DNA from: JAGXLP01 sp964649445
GTDB lineage: Bacteria > Bipolaricaulota > Bipolaricaulia > M55B111
Assembly: GCA_964649445.1 (NCBI GenBank)
Contig: CAZYPS010000015.1
Span: 1-31,029 of the forward strand
Direction of reading: 5' to 3'
DNA: 31,029 bases
Part shown: one piece after another, positions 17,028-24,912 of the stretch
How the letters are laid out: each line of letters starts with the position of its first letter
Numbering within the stretch: the stretch's first letter is position 1
Notes under the pieces: generated by a model
Told to the model about the DNA's origin: nothing
The model's database searches: none
The model's input: the letters and a program-made list of their open reading frames with translations, nothing else
Made by a program: the position numbers and the translations under genes

Positions 17028-17489
17028 CTAATAAAACCAATCGGGCACGTCCCTTCCCGTCCACTGCGAAATTTCCCTCTTCTCTTTACGATAATATTCC
17101 CTATACGCTTTCACTGGGTCAGATGATTTGTACTTGTCGTCCATTGCCTGTGGCCTCTCCGTAAGACCAATCTCGGGTAGATCAGGTACGTTATTGCGAC
17201 ACCAGGCTATCACCTGAGTACAACCGTGTACCTTCTCGTACCGATAGGAATACTCTTTGAGTAACTCCTCCCCCAAACTTACCAGCCAGCGATAATTTTC
17301 TTTACTTTCTCGTACCCATTTTGCACAGGGGTGATTAACGTGGGTCTTACCATAAGGAGCTTCGTGCCCAAGCACCTGATGAGCCGTACATAACAATTGA
17401 GCGGTTTCCAGGGTCATCTTAATTACGTGCGTGTCAGAATGATACTGAGCACATAAACTCGGGTTTCGGTCGAGTACAAATATGTTCAC
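17028..17489 (-). CDS. Conserved phage-type protein of unknown function
   Basis: A 153-residue protein starting at GTG 17489 with an AGGAGGAGATCA ribosome site. The N-terminus MNIFVLDRNPSLCAQYHSD, the block HVIKMTLETAQLLCTAHQVLG, the segment NHPCAKWVRESKENYRWL and the ending DPVKAYREYYRKEKREISQW match a small family I know mainly from tailed phages, including T4-like cyanophages, where it is annotated as hypothetical. Conserved His, Cys and Trp residues suggest an enzyme or metal site, but no activity is known to me. No other phage genes lie nearby, so this is an isolated acquired gene. It is convergent with the TatT-like gene. Confidence 0.75.
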   Translation of the reverse strand: MNIFVLDRNPSLCAQYHSDTHVIKMTLETAQLLCTAHQVLGHEAPYGKTHVNHPCAKWVRESKENYRWLVSLGEELLKEYSYRYEKVHGCTQVIAWCRNNVPDLPEIGLTERPQAMDDKYKSSDPVKAYREYYRKEKREISQWTGRDVPDWFY

Positions 17490-17886
17490 TTGATCTCCTC
17501 CTTTATATTAATTGTAATCCAAGGCGAACTCTAATACCTCCTCATTATTCGAACTTTTGGATTCACAACTCGAAGAGAGCGTAGGTATTTCCACTATTCA
17601 ACATAAAAATAGCCCATGATACCCTGCTTCAGTAGACTATATTCTCTTTATCCATAAACAATAATATCTATTAATGAGCTTGTCCTTTTTACTTCCTTGT
17701 ACAGTTTCCCTTCCTACTGGAAGAACAAATTAGTTACGGTTCAAGCCGATCTCTGGGTCAAAAAGACTAAGAACGATCTCATCATTATTCTAAGCTAACC
17801 CCCAGTCAATAGTCGATTTTATCACTCTTTTATATCTTATCTTTAAACAAGAAATGTTGGAAAGTTTGCAATTTCAAATTAAGGTG
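17490..17886. other. Non-coding stretch upstream of the SatD-like gene
   Basis: About 400 AT-rich bases between divergent genes. I see no open frame of note and no repeat beyond the promoter elements at its right end. Confidence 0.5.
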
Positions 17887-17930
17887 TTGTAACAGAATTT
17901 ATTCTCTGTATTATAAATAGAGAAAATAAA
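17887..17930 (+). promoter_or_regulatory. Promoter with overlapping inverted repeat ahead of the SatD-like gene
   Basis: TTGTAA (17887-17892), a 16-nt spacer and TATTAT (17909-17914) form a plausible promoter. TTTATTCTCT (17898-17907) and AGAGAAAATAAA (17919-17930) are an imperfect inverted repeat flanking the -10, a likely site for a regulator, perhaps the SatD-like protein itself. Confidence 0.5.
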
Positions 17931-17959
17931 AAGTGTTTATGAACTGTAGGAGGATTAAG

Positions 17960-18628
17960 GTGGAATCCCAAATTTATGCTGTTCTAACAGGAGACGTCGT
18001 TAACTCCAAAAATGTAGTCGGTTATGGAGAATTATTGAACGAAACTTTCACACTATTTGAAGAAGAGCTTAAAGAGAAACTAATTCTAGAGGTAGATCGT
18101 TATTCCGGAGACAGGTTTCAGGTTCTACTCAGTGATCCTGCAATTACCTTAAGAAGCGCGCTTTACCTTTTCACCAAACTACTTTCTATGGAGCCAACGG
18201 TTCAAATTAGAATATCAATTGGAGTCGGGGGAATCGAAGAGGTGCCGGAGGGCCGTGTTTCTACCGGAGAAGGCGTAGCGTTTCGCCTATCCGGGCAGAA
18301 TCTGGATAAAATGAAGAAACATCAGCGGGTTTCCTTTGAAGCTTCAAGCACCATCCCTAAAAATGAAAAAAGCTTAATACAGGGATCACTGGACCTCTTT
18401 TCGGCTCTGCTGATAGACCTTACTACAGTCCAGGCTGAGGTTATCTGGTATAAACTCAGAGGGTTAACTCAGGAGAAAATTGCTCGAGAAACCGGTCGAA
18501 AACAGCAAACCGTCAGTGACATCTTGATTGCGAGCTACTGGAGGAATTTGAAAAACTTCCTAGAAATTTTCGAACAAGAACTTGGGCAGAAGAAAAATAA
18601 AGAAAATACTTCTGATTTGTTGAGGTAA
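17960..18628 (+). CDS. SatD-family protein with C-terminal helix-turn-helix
   Basis: A 222-residue soluble protein. The N-terminal two-thirds has the SatD pattern: YAVLTGDVVNSKN, an EVDRYSGDRFQVLL segment resembling the core of nucleotide-cyclase-like folds, and ISIGVGGIEEVPEGRVSTGEGVAFRLSG with bases matching the family. Residues about 160-195 form a helix-turn-helix (LTQEKIARETGRKQQTVSDI), suggesting a DNA-binding sensor. I set the start at GTG 17960, because AGGAGG (17948-17953) sits 6 nt upstream; longer starts at 17933 or 17939 would place that site inside the gene. The next gene, 21 nt downstream, is a membrane protein of the type usually paired with SatD. Biochemical role unknown. Confidence 0.78.
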   Translation: MESQIYAVLTGDVVNSKNVVGYGELLNETFTLFEEELKEKLILEVDRYSGDRFQVLLSDPAITLRSALYLFTKLLSMEPTVQIRISIGVGGIEEVPEGRVSTGEGVAFRLSGQNLDKMKKHQRVSFEASSTIPKNEKSLIQGSLDLFSALLIDLTTVQAEVIWYKLRGLTQEKIARETGRKQQTVSDILIASYWRNLKNFLEIFEQELGQKKNKENTSDLLR

Positions 18629-18649
18629 AAGTATTATTTAAAAAATGCA

Positions 18650-19171
18650 ATGAAGAAAATTACCAAAGAAATAACCATAATCGTCGGACTAATTGCTTTC
18701 GGTGTTATAATATCAGGTTTGTTGAGATACCTTGAGAGTTATCAGTCTGTGTATATCCCAAAACATTCCTTTGCATATGTAATTGTATTTGTGGGTTGGA
18801 TAATCTTACTTTTTCCCGTTAGTGAACTCATCAGTATTTATCTAAACAAATTTAGACCTCCGGCATATAAGAAAAAGAGTCTTAATGAATCTGAAAAGCT
18901 TATCGGCCGGTTAGAACGTACAATTATCCTTGTATTCTATCTAGCAGGTTCCTTAGAGGGGATCGCTTTTCTAGTTGTCGCAAAAACAATTTACAGATTT
19001 GGAGTTCTAAGAGGGAGCTTCACATCAAATAATAAAGCCAACAAAAAAGAGGACTCCGTATTTGCAGTTTCTCAGTATATAATACTTGGTAGCTTTTTGA
19101 GCTACACCACAGCGATCCTAGGAGGAGTTTTAATTAACTTAATTCTAGATAATCTTGGGCTTAGCCTGTGA
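18650..19171 (+). CDS. Membrane protein, DUF3307-like partner of SatD
   Basis: A 173-residue integral membrane protein with four likely transmembrane helices (about 8-27, 40-62, 88-110, 140-168). The C-terminal half, IGRLERTIILVFYLAGSLEG followed by AFLVVAKTIYRFG and later YIILGSFLSYTTAILGG, matches the C-terminal block of DUF3307 proteins that are commonly encoded after SatD. The N-terminal half does not obviously match. ATG 18650 is the only start in frame after an upstream stop and lacks a strong ribosome site, so coupling to the SatD-like gene is probable. Function unknown. Confidence 0.65.
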   Translation: MKKITKEITIIVGLIAFGVIISGLLRYLESYQSVYIPKHSFAYVIVFVGWIILLFPVSELISIYLNKFRPPAYKKKSLNESEKLIGRLERTIILVFYLAGSLEGIAFLVVAKTIYRFGVLRGSFTSNNKANKKEDSVFAVSQYIILGSFLSYTTAILGGVLINLILDNLGLSL

Positions 19172-19241
19172 CCAATATCCTAAAACCAAAGAATTTTTCA
19201 AAAAAGGACTTTTACCACCTTTTACTGTCAAAATATGTTCC

Positions 19242-19508
19242 CTAGTACACTTCAGGCACGCCGTACTCCAGCTCGGTAACTTCGAGCTCAATATAGGTAA
19301 AATCTCCCGAATCCAACTTCCAGACACCTTCTCCTTTTATCGGGATCCTGAGACCTTCCTTCTCATCGTATTCCTTGATAGGGGTACTCCAGGTTTCAAG
19401 AGTCAGTTCGTTCCCGCCAGCATAGTAGCGGTCCGCGACGAAGTCCAGCAGTCTTACGACCTCGTCGAAAAGTAGAATAGTGGGCACCGTTGTCCCTTCA
19501 TCAGTCAT
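19242..19508 (-). CDS. Small acidic hypothetical protein
   Basis: An 88-residue soluble protein, not recognised. It is rich in Glu/Asp, with a helical N-terminal part (TILLFDEVVRLLDFVADRYY) and a C-terminal half of alternating hydrophobic residues (GEGVWKLDSGDFTYIELEVTELEYG) that looks like beta strands. It starts at ATG 19508 with only a weak GAGACGAG ahead. It lies downstream of the lacD terminator and is convergent with the DUF3307-like gene, so it is probably a single-gene unit. Codon use resembles that of the neighbouring genes. Confidence 0.55.
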   Translation of the reverse strand: MTDEGTTVPTILLFDEVVRLLDFVADRYYAGGNELTLETWSTPIKEYDEKEGLRIPIKGEGVWKLDSGDFTYIELEVTELEYGVPEVY

Positions 19509-19540
19509 CGTCGCTCGTCTCTAAAGCCAACCTTGCGTCC

Positions 19541-19590
19541 AATTAAAAGGTGCCGACAAACCAGAGCTTTGGCCTGGCTTGTCGGCACCT
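19541..19590 (-). terminator. Strong rho-independent terminator after lacD
   Basis: A perfect 12-bp outer stem (AGGTGCCGACAA at 19548-19559, complement at 19579-19590) with an inner CCAG/CTGG extension is followed on the minus strand by CTTTTAATT (U-tract near 19545-19541). It lies 33 nt after the lacD stop. Confidence 0.9.
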
Positions 19591-19623
19591 CAACTCGAAT
19601 AGATTTATTTTCCTTCCTAAGGC

Positions 19624-20679
19624 TTATTCTATGACCTCTATTTCCTCTCTACCTCCGTAAGCGTCATACCAGGGGCTTGCTCCTTTATCTATTATCTTAT
19701 TCATCTTAGTTATATTGTCAACGCCGCCTTCCTGGAGCCAGTCCCGAAGGGCTTCAACTCCGTTTTCCGCGTATTCAGCTATTCCGTCCTGCCAGGTAGC
19801 GCGACCACAAAGAACGCCGTTCCAGCCAGCTCCGGAATCATTAGCCAGTCGAAGGCTTTCCCGCATCTGGGGAGCGTCAACGCCGGCGCTGAGATAAATC
19901 ATCGGTTTTTTAGCCGCTTCTGCCGCATCGGCAAAATGCTCGAGTACTTCCTCCCTATCGTAGACTGCCTCCTGACCTTCGTAAGCGTCAGTCCCTTTTG
20001 CGAATTTAAGGTTAACCGGAATTTCTACCTTAAGAACGTCCACGTTGTACTTATCGAGAGAAAATTCGGCAATACTTCTCCGGACTATATCAGGTTTCTG
20101 ACGGGCGAGTTCTGGGTCGTTTTTCCAGTCCCCGCCATCCGGTCCATAGCCGAGAAACTCGAGAAAGAATGGAATATCGTGATGAGCACATTCCGCGCCA
20201 ACTCTCTCTACGAACGCTTCCTTCTGATCATTATAGAGTTCGTCTTCATCCGGATGGTAATAAATCAAGAGTTTTACCGCGTCGGCGCCATTTTTGATCG
20301 ACTTCCTGACGGACCAGTTTGGCATCAGCTCTTTCATTTTTGCCGGCAGGCTGTGCTGGTACACATCGGAGTAATCCCTCGAAGCGCTACTTTTCTCGTA
20401 GGACATTATTAAACCCGTGCCTTCTGACCGGGCTTTTGCTCCCGGCAATCCCCATTCGGGGTCAAGCAGTATTGCACTGGCATAAGGGGTGAGTTCGGCG
20501 GAAACTGCTTCTTTAAATTCCTCCATCATTTCGTCAGTTACTTCGTTCTTATCTATTCCGCAGGCAGAAGAGAGACGGCTAACCAGTGAACCTCGTTGAT
20601 CCATTGCTGCGGCCTTAATAACCCCATTTTCATCGCTTAACTTCTCCATCCTGTCAAATTTCGTCTTGCTGATCCTCAT
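19624..20679 (-). CDS. lacD: Tagatose-1,6-bisphosphate aldolase (class I, LacD family)
   Basis: A 351-residue cytoplasmic aldolase that splits tagatose 1,6-bisphosphate into dihydroxyacetone phosphate and glyceraldehyde 3-phosphate. It has the LacD pattern: GVIKAAAMDQRGSL near 19-32, AILLDPEWGLPGA near 70-82, VKLLIYYHPDE near 136-146, a DVLKVEIPVN segment near 211 that carries the likely Schiff-base Lys, and IYLSAGVD with GVLCGRATWQDG towards the C-terminus. It is slightly longer than the usual roughly 325 residues. ATG 20679 has GAGGTGA about 8 nt upstream. It forms a single-gene unit with its own terminator. It could serve galactose or tagatose use together with the mutarotase; a half-operator-like TTACGTTAA (20791-20799) lies upstream. 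Related proteins can also act on fructose bisphosphate. Confidence 0.92.
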   Translation of the reverse strand: MRISKTKFDRMEKLSDENGVIKAAAMDQRGSLVSRLSSACGIDKNEVTDEMMEEFKEAVSAELTPYASAILLDPEWGLPGAKARSEGTGLIMSYEKSSASRDYSDVYQHSLPAKMKELMPNWSVRKSIKNGADAVKLLIYYHPDEDELYNDQKEAFVERVGAECAHHDIPFFLEFLGYGPDGGDWKNDPELARQKPDIVRRSIAEFSLDKYNVDVLKVEIPVNLKFAKGTDAYEGQEAVYDREEVLEHFADAAEAAKKPMIYLSAGVDAPQMRESLRLANDSGAGWNGVLCGRATWQDGIAEYAENGVEALRDWLQEGGVDNITKMNKIIDKGASPWYDAYGGREEIEVIE

Positions 20680-20815
20680 TAAATATTCACCTCGTTTTTA
20701 ATTCTGACTTCTTATAGATTTTATTGCACTCGTAACAACTTTTCACAAAACTGGAAAATCGATCCCGACAAAACTAGATACCTTCTAAACTTACGTTAAA
20801 GCCTACGCCAGGCCG

Positions 20816-20827
20816 GTGTTATAACAC
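20816..20827. promoter_or_regulatory. Perfect 12-bp palindrome upstream of lacD
   Basis: GTGTTATAACAC is a perfect palindrome in the 430-nt gap between lacD and the divergent DUF89 gene. It could be an operator for either gene. A weak minus-strand promoter (TTGTTA-16-TATAAG near 20710-20740) lies between it and lacD. Nothing else was seen in this gap. Confidence 0.4.
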
Positions 20828-21108
20828 GATCCCGCATTACCCTGGAAATCTTAAAGTACTATAGCAAACCTTAACTCTCAAACTAAGAAGGTCCGAGAAA
20901 TCATCAAATTGGATCAAAGAGAGCTGTATTTTTATACTCCCAAAAAGCTCCAATTGAATCGGAGGCCTCAGCCTACAAAACTTCTTGCGAGATTTATCAT
21001 ATAATTTGTCTCGTTAATTAAGCCTTGAAGTTAACCCACTTATGCATTACCGATTACAAGATAAGTTGCAATTTATTAGACGAACAACTGGAATTTAAGG
21101 AGGAGCTT

Positions 21109-21990
21109 TTGAAGATAAAACTCGACTGCGTACCTTGTTACGTTAATCAGGCAATGGATGCCGCTACCTATGCGGAAATATCGGAAGACAAATTGTGGAA
21201 AATAATTAAAAAGGTATGCCTGGAACTCTCCAGAGTTGATCAATCCGAAACTTCAACTCAGATCGGACAAAAAGTCCATAAGATAGTTCGAGATTTTTCC
21301 CAATCAGGGGACCCTTATAAGGAGCAAAAAACTTTAAGCAACGATGAAGCCCTAAAGTACTTTAAAGAATTTGACCGAATGGTTAATAATAGTTCGGCAC
21401 CACTCAATCGAGCGGCGAGATTAGCTGCTGCAGGAAATGCAATAGATTTCGGGCCCCGAAGAGAGTTCGATGTGGAATCAGAACTTAAAAATGGCTTCAA
21501 GGAAGAATTTGAACTGAACGATTGGTCAAAATTTGTGAACCAGCTGGAAAACTCCAACAAACTCCTTTACTTTACGGATAACTCGGGAGAGATAATATAC
21601 GATCGACTGTTCATCGAACACCTGCTCAATGATGTAGAGAAGATTTCACTGGTGGTTAAGGATGGACCATTTATCAACGACGTAACCAGGAGAGATGCAA
21701 AGGACCTCGGTCTAGATGGGATTAAAAACGTTGAGTTAAAGACAGTGGATAACGGTGACGGGGGAGAATCCCCTGAACTCTGGTCAACTGAGGTTGAGAG
21801 CTGGATAGATGACCACGACCTTGTAATTTCCAAAGGTCAGGCAAATTACGAAGGGTTGAGCAGCTACAGCAAACCCAACCTTTTCTTTCTGCTGGTTGTA
21901 AAGTGTCCCATGATTCAAGAATCTTTGGGAGCTGAGGTGGGGAGGAAGGTATTTATTCAATCTCAGAACCACTCCTCCTTGCCGGAGTAG
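21109..21990 (+). CDS. DUF89 family protein (ARMT1-like damage-control phosphatase fold)
   Basis: A 293-residue soluble protein starting MKIKLDCVPCYVNQAMDAA, the standard N-terminus of bacterial and archaeal DUF89 proteins, with the CxxC pair at residues 7 and 10. Further motifs are PLNRAARLAAAGNAIDFG, LLYFTDNSGEIIYDRLFIEHL (metal-binding Asp-Asn and Glu) and VISKGQANYEGLS. The family comprises metal-dependent phosphatases thought to remove damaged or excess sugar phosphates and related metabolites. The start is TTG 21109: AAGGAGG lies 5 nt upstream, and upstream in-frame codons do not match the family. An isolated gene reading away from lacD. Confidence 0.88.
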   Translation: MKIKLDCVPCYVNQAMDAATYAEISEDKLWKIIKKVCLELSRVDQSETSTQIGQKVHKIVRDFSQSGDPYKEQKTLSNDEALKYFKEFDRMVNNSSAPLNRAARLAAAGNAIDFGPRREFDVESELKNGFKEEFELNDWSKFVNQLENSNKLLYFTDNSGEIIYDRLFIEHLLNDVEKISLVVKDGPFINDVTRRDAKDLGLDGIKNVELKTVDNGDGGESPELWSTEVESWIDDHDLVISKGQANYEGLSSYSKPNLFFLLVVKCPMIQESLGAEVGRKVFIQSQNHSSLPE

Positions 21991-22043
21991 ACCCCGCCCG
22001 GTGACCCATCTCAGTTAAGTTTAAACCATGAACCTAATATCAC

Positions 22044-22715
22044 TCAGGTATTATTGACTTCTACTCCACCAAATAACGCCAGGTAATTAATAACGAGCGT
22101 TGGGGGATTAATCTCGTCCTCACGTCGGGGCGCACTGGTCTTGTCGTCCATACCTCCAAAGACCGGGAGCCCCTTTATTACTATCTCCCAGCCCTCAGGT
22201 ACTGTTATTTCTGCCCCACCAAACATGGCAAAAACGTCGAATTTGGCTTCTCCACCGGATAATTTTGCATCCCTCAGGTCCACCTCGGTCCCTCCGAACA
22301 TAGAGACGCTGCTGCCGCCCTGAAACGCCTGAGATACAACTCTGCTGCTGTTTCCCGAAAATAGGGCAACCAAGTTAAGAGAGTCCTTATCCACGACCCT
22401 GGGCTCTCCAGCTCCCCGGACCAGGAACCATATTCCTACCAAAATCAGAAATACCGGCCAGAAGGAAATATGGGTAAATATTTCAATTCGATCGATATTA
22501 TTTAACAAAAGCAGTACACCAGCTGTCGCAACTATAAGGCCTCCGACTTTTCCGGCAGGATTTGTGGCAACGTTGTACCCGCCTGCAAGGATAAGTAACG
22601 CCGGCCAGTAGGTTGCAAAAAGTTTCCAGAAGTTCTCCAGTACGCCGACATTTCCTAAAATTACCAAAACACCGATCCCTATTAATATTGCTCCAATCCA
22701 GTTTTTTTGGTTCAT
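22044..22715 (-). CDS. LiaF-like membrane protein
   Basis: A 223-residue protein starting MNQKNWIGAILIGIGVLVIL, with four short hydrophobic helices in the first roughly 110 residues (the LiaI/LiaF transmembrane region). The C-terminal soluble domain has repeated FGG motifs (VSMFGGTEVDLRDA, FAMFGGAEITVPEGWEI, PVFGGMDDK, LALFGGVEVNN), typical of the LiaF C-terminal beta-helix-like domain. LiaF proteins modulate envelope-stress signalling in Firmicutes, but here no LiaRS two-component pair is nearby, so the role may be a general envelope one. ATG 22715 has AGGAGG (22725-22730) at 9 nt. It is convergent with the DUF89 gene. Confidence 0.85.
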   Translation of the reverse strand: MNQKNWIGAILIGIGVLVILGNVGVLENFWKLFATYWPALLILAGGYNVATNPAGKVGGLIVATAGVLLLLNNIDRIEIFTHISFWPVFLILVGIWFLVRGAGEPRVVDKDSLNLVALFSGNSSRVVSQAFQGGSSVSMFGGTEVDLRDAKLSGGEAKFDVFAMFGGAEITVPEGWEIVIKGLPVFGGMDDKTSAPRREDEINPPTLVINYLALFGGVEVNNT

Positions 22716-23243
22716 TTTTGTTTTCCTCCTCGAAGTTAAAAATTCCTCAAGATAATTATTGTCTAAATAAGCATTCAATTTCTATCGGCTTTTTGACGTA
22801 ATTTAGTTAATTATAGCGGTTTTTTCCCTCCGACAACGTCCTGGCCTTACAACTTACAGATGAGCTTTGGCCACTCCAGAAACTAAACTGGGCTAAGTTC
22901 TCTAAAACCTAGCTTTGCACAAAAACAGAGTAGATAATCCAACTACACTACAACCTTCTAAATCATCCTAAGACAGACGGACCCACGTCATAAGAACAAA
23001 TAGTGCCTGTGCCTCTAGGTCATTTGTCTTAACTCTTTGAAGTACTTTCATCCGATAAACTAACCTGGCCTATCCGTACTATAAGTACAATTAAGAGGCC
23101 GAACAGGTAAAAGTCCGAACCGCCCCCCAAATAGAAACACGGCAAACACTTCGACCGACCCGACAAACCGTAGAATTATTTCGGGCGAAACAAAATTTGC
23201 TAAGTATCCGCTAGTCGTCTTAGTGAGAATCTACAGGAGAAAG
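22716..23243. other. Non-coding stretch between the LiaF-like gene and a small membrane protein gene
   Basis: About 500 bases between divergent genes. I see no reading frame or strong repeat; it presumably contains both promoters. Confidence 0.4.
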
Positions 23244-23453
23244 ATGATCTGGATAATTATACTCGGAACTTTTCTGACAGGTGCGCTGATTATGGCAGCC
23301 GGCAATATCAAGCTAGCCGTAGCATGGGAAAACCTGGATGGTACCATGACTTTACAGTACTTATTTTTCAGAAAAAGCTTTCCGCTGAAGAAAAGTAAGG
23401 ACGATCCCCAAAAAGATACCAAGGAGGATACCCCGACTGCTTCCCCTGGGTAG
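23244..23453 (+). CDS. Small single-span membrane protein, unknown
   Basis: About 69 residues from ATG 23244 (MIWIIILGTFLTGALIMAAG), preceded by AGGAGA about 4 nt upstream; a GTG at 23223 is an alternative start. One transmembrane helix at residues 1-20 is followed by a short strand-like part (VAWENLDGTMTLQYLFF) and a charged Lys/Asp-rich tail. Not recognised. The next gene, probably patatin-like, starts 17 nt later, so the two may be cotranscribed. Confidence 0.55.
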   Translation: MIWIIILGTFLTGALIMAAGNIKLAVAWENLDGTMTLQYLFFRKSFPLKKSKDDPQKDTKEDTPTASPG

Positions 23454-23470
23454 GGAAGCGGACACAATTT

Positions 23471-23761
23471 ATGTTGCNNNNNNNNNNNNNNNNNNNNNNN
23501 NNNNNNNNNNNNNNNNNNNNNNNNNNNNNNNNNNNNNNNNNNNNNNNNNNNNNNNNNNNNNNNNNNNNNNNNNNNNNCGAACACGAGGAGGATTTAAATT
23601 CGGTTAGAACTATTCCAATACCATCCAAAGGAATAAGCCCTCTGGCTTTCAACCTGGCAAAGGAAGAAAAGCAGAAATTGTTCGAATCCGGGCGGGAAGC
23701 AGCAAAAATATTCTTCGAAGACTGGGATTTTGAGCAGTACAGGAATCAGTATCGGGAATAA
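23471..23761 (+). CDS. Patatin-like phospholipase, interrupted by an assembly gap
   Basis: Only the start (ATG TTG, 23471) and the last roughly 60 residues are readable; the middle is 100 N. The readable end, RTIPIPSKGISPLAFNLAKE then KQKLFESGREAAKIFFEDW, matches the C-terminus of patatin-like serine lipases of the RssA type. These are usually near 300 residues, so about 700 or more bases are probably missing. The nucleophile GxSxG and catalytic DGG are in the gap and cannot be checked. That the start and end belong to one gene is inference. Confidence 0.6.
   Translation: MLXXXXXXXXXXXXXXXXXXXXXXXXXXXXXXXXXXEHEEDLNSVRTIPIPSKGISPLAFNLAKEEKQKLFESGREAAKIFFEDWDFEQYRNQYRE
23478..23577. other. Assembly gap of exactly 100 N
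   Basis: One hundred ambiguous bases, the conventional placeholder for a scaffold gap of unknown size. Coordinates and reading frame across it are not real. Confidence 0.98.
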
Positions 23762-23825
23762 CCGAACTTAGATTGCCCCCCAGGGTTAGCCCCGGGGATT
23801 ATTCAGTCGATATGTTATCCAATCA

Positions 23826-24125
23826 TTACTCCCTGGATATCTCAAATACCACCGTACCTCCGCCAGTATACTCGCAGGGATCCAGGCATTGAAGGTAAGC
23901 ATCTTCTCCTCGCCCTAACCCCAGTTCGTCAGGTTCTGTCCCCCTGCTGAGAGTAATGTAGTAGGGAAGTATTGAAGCGAAGGAATGCATACAGAGGGTT
24001 TTCTCGGTCTTCAATTTAAATCCTTCAACGATGACGAATGAATCTCCTTCCTCATAGACAGGGCAGGTTCCTTTTACTTCCCTAACATCTACTTTTATGT
24101 CTTTCGTTGTTACCACTCCTACCAC
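23826..24125 (-). CDS. Small TIGR04076-like protein
   Basis: A 99-residue protein with the pattern of the TIGR04076 family: KVDVREVKGTCPVYEEGDSF, then FKLKTEKTLCMHSFASILPYY, ending in a conserved-Cys region (LQCLDPCEYTGGGTVVFEI). The evenly spaced Cys residues suggest metal or redox roles, though none is established. The most upstream start in frame is GTG 24125, without a clear ribosome site; an internal GTG at 24116 is also possible. It lies near the UlaG-like gene in the same orientation, about 135 nt apart. Confidence 0.7.
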   Translation of the reverse strand: MVGVVTTKDIKVDVREVKGTCPVYEEGDSFVIVEGFKLKTEKTLCMHSFASILPYYITLSRGTEPDELGLGRGEDAYLQCLDPCEYTGGGTVVFEISRE

Positions 24126-24261
24126 CGACCGACCGTCGATTTTTGATTATTCAACACAATTTGACTTAAACTCTGCTTGGGCTAACCAACACACCCAGAA
24201 AATTAGAAAATTTCTAGCTAAACTCAAGCACAAACCAATTATTCGGTAGGGCAGAGACTAC

Positions 24262-24912
24262 CTAATTAGCCAAACACTCCAACTGCACTGCCAGCTTCTC
24301 CTCCGGCAGTCCGTCCAGTTGAAGGACGTCTTCTTCTTTTACCTTGTAACTGGTGCTTATCTCGTCCGCAAACTCCTCGAGACCGGAAATTTCAACGGTC
24401 AGTCCTTCGACTAAGAAGTGTATGGGTATAACTACGCTGGGTTTCAGCCTTTTGGTAATGTCGGCAGCTTCCGCTCCGTCTATGGTGTAGTTGCCACCAA
24501 CTGGAATCAGTAAGACGTCCACCGGACCGATCTTTTCGATATGTTCCTCCTCGAGCTGGTGGCCTAAGTCTCCCAGGTGGCAGACGTTAATTCCGTCAAG
24601 CTCGAAGGAGAAGATTACGTTTTTGCCTCTTTCCGAACCCATCGTATTGTCGTGGAAGCTGTCTATACCCTTTATAGTTATACCTTTTTCCTTGTAAGTT
24701 CCGGAATCCTTAAAAATTGCGGTATCCTCACGGGACACTATCTTCTCTCCGGAGGCGTGGTCGTGATGCTGGTGGGAGATTGTTACCAGATCCGCCACGT
24801 TTTCCGGAGGTGGGTTTAGTCCTATTGTCTCTCCGTTGTGGGGGTCGGTTACTATAATGGAGGAGTCTTCAATCTTAAAACATGCCTGGCCGTACCATTC
24901 AAAATTTATCAT
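24262..24912 (-). CDS. Metallo-beta-lactamase-fold hydrolase, UlaG-like
   Basis: A 216-residue soluble hydrolase with the metal motif SHQHHDHAS (His47-x-His49-His50-Asp51-His52), a SFHD element, GDLGH near 115 and PIHF for the later ligands. The N-terminus MINFEWYGQACFKIE is typical of the UlaG-like/UPF0173 group, which includes lactonases and many enzymes of unknown substrate. I chose ATG 24912, preceded by AAAGGAGGTGAAGCC (7-nt spacing), over an upstream start at 24933. Not linked to sugar genes, so ascorbate lactonase activity should not be assumed. Confidence 0.88.
   Translation of the reverse strand: MINFEWYGQACFKIEDSSIIVTDPHNGETIGLNPPPENVADLVTISHQHHDHASGEKIVSREDTAIFKDSGTYKEKGITIKGIDSFHDNTMGSERGKNVIFSFELDGINVCHLGDLGHQLEEEHIEKIGPVDVLLIPVGGNYTIDGAEAADITKRLKPSVVIPIHFLVEGLTVEISGLEEFADEISTSYKVKEEDVLQLDGLPEEKLAVQLECLAN

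Noticed and set aside
23774..23800. C- and G-rich run after the patatin-like gene as a terminator
   Set aside because: Arms pair poorly and no T-run follows.
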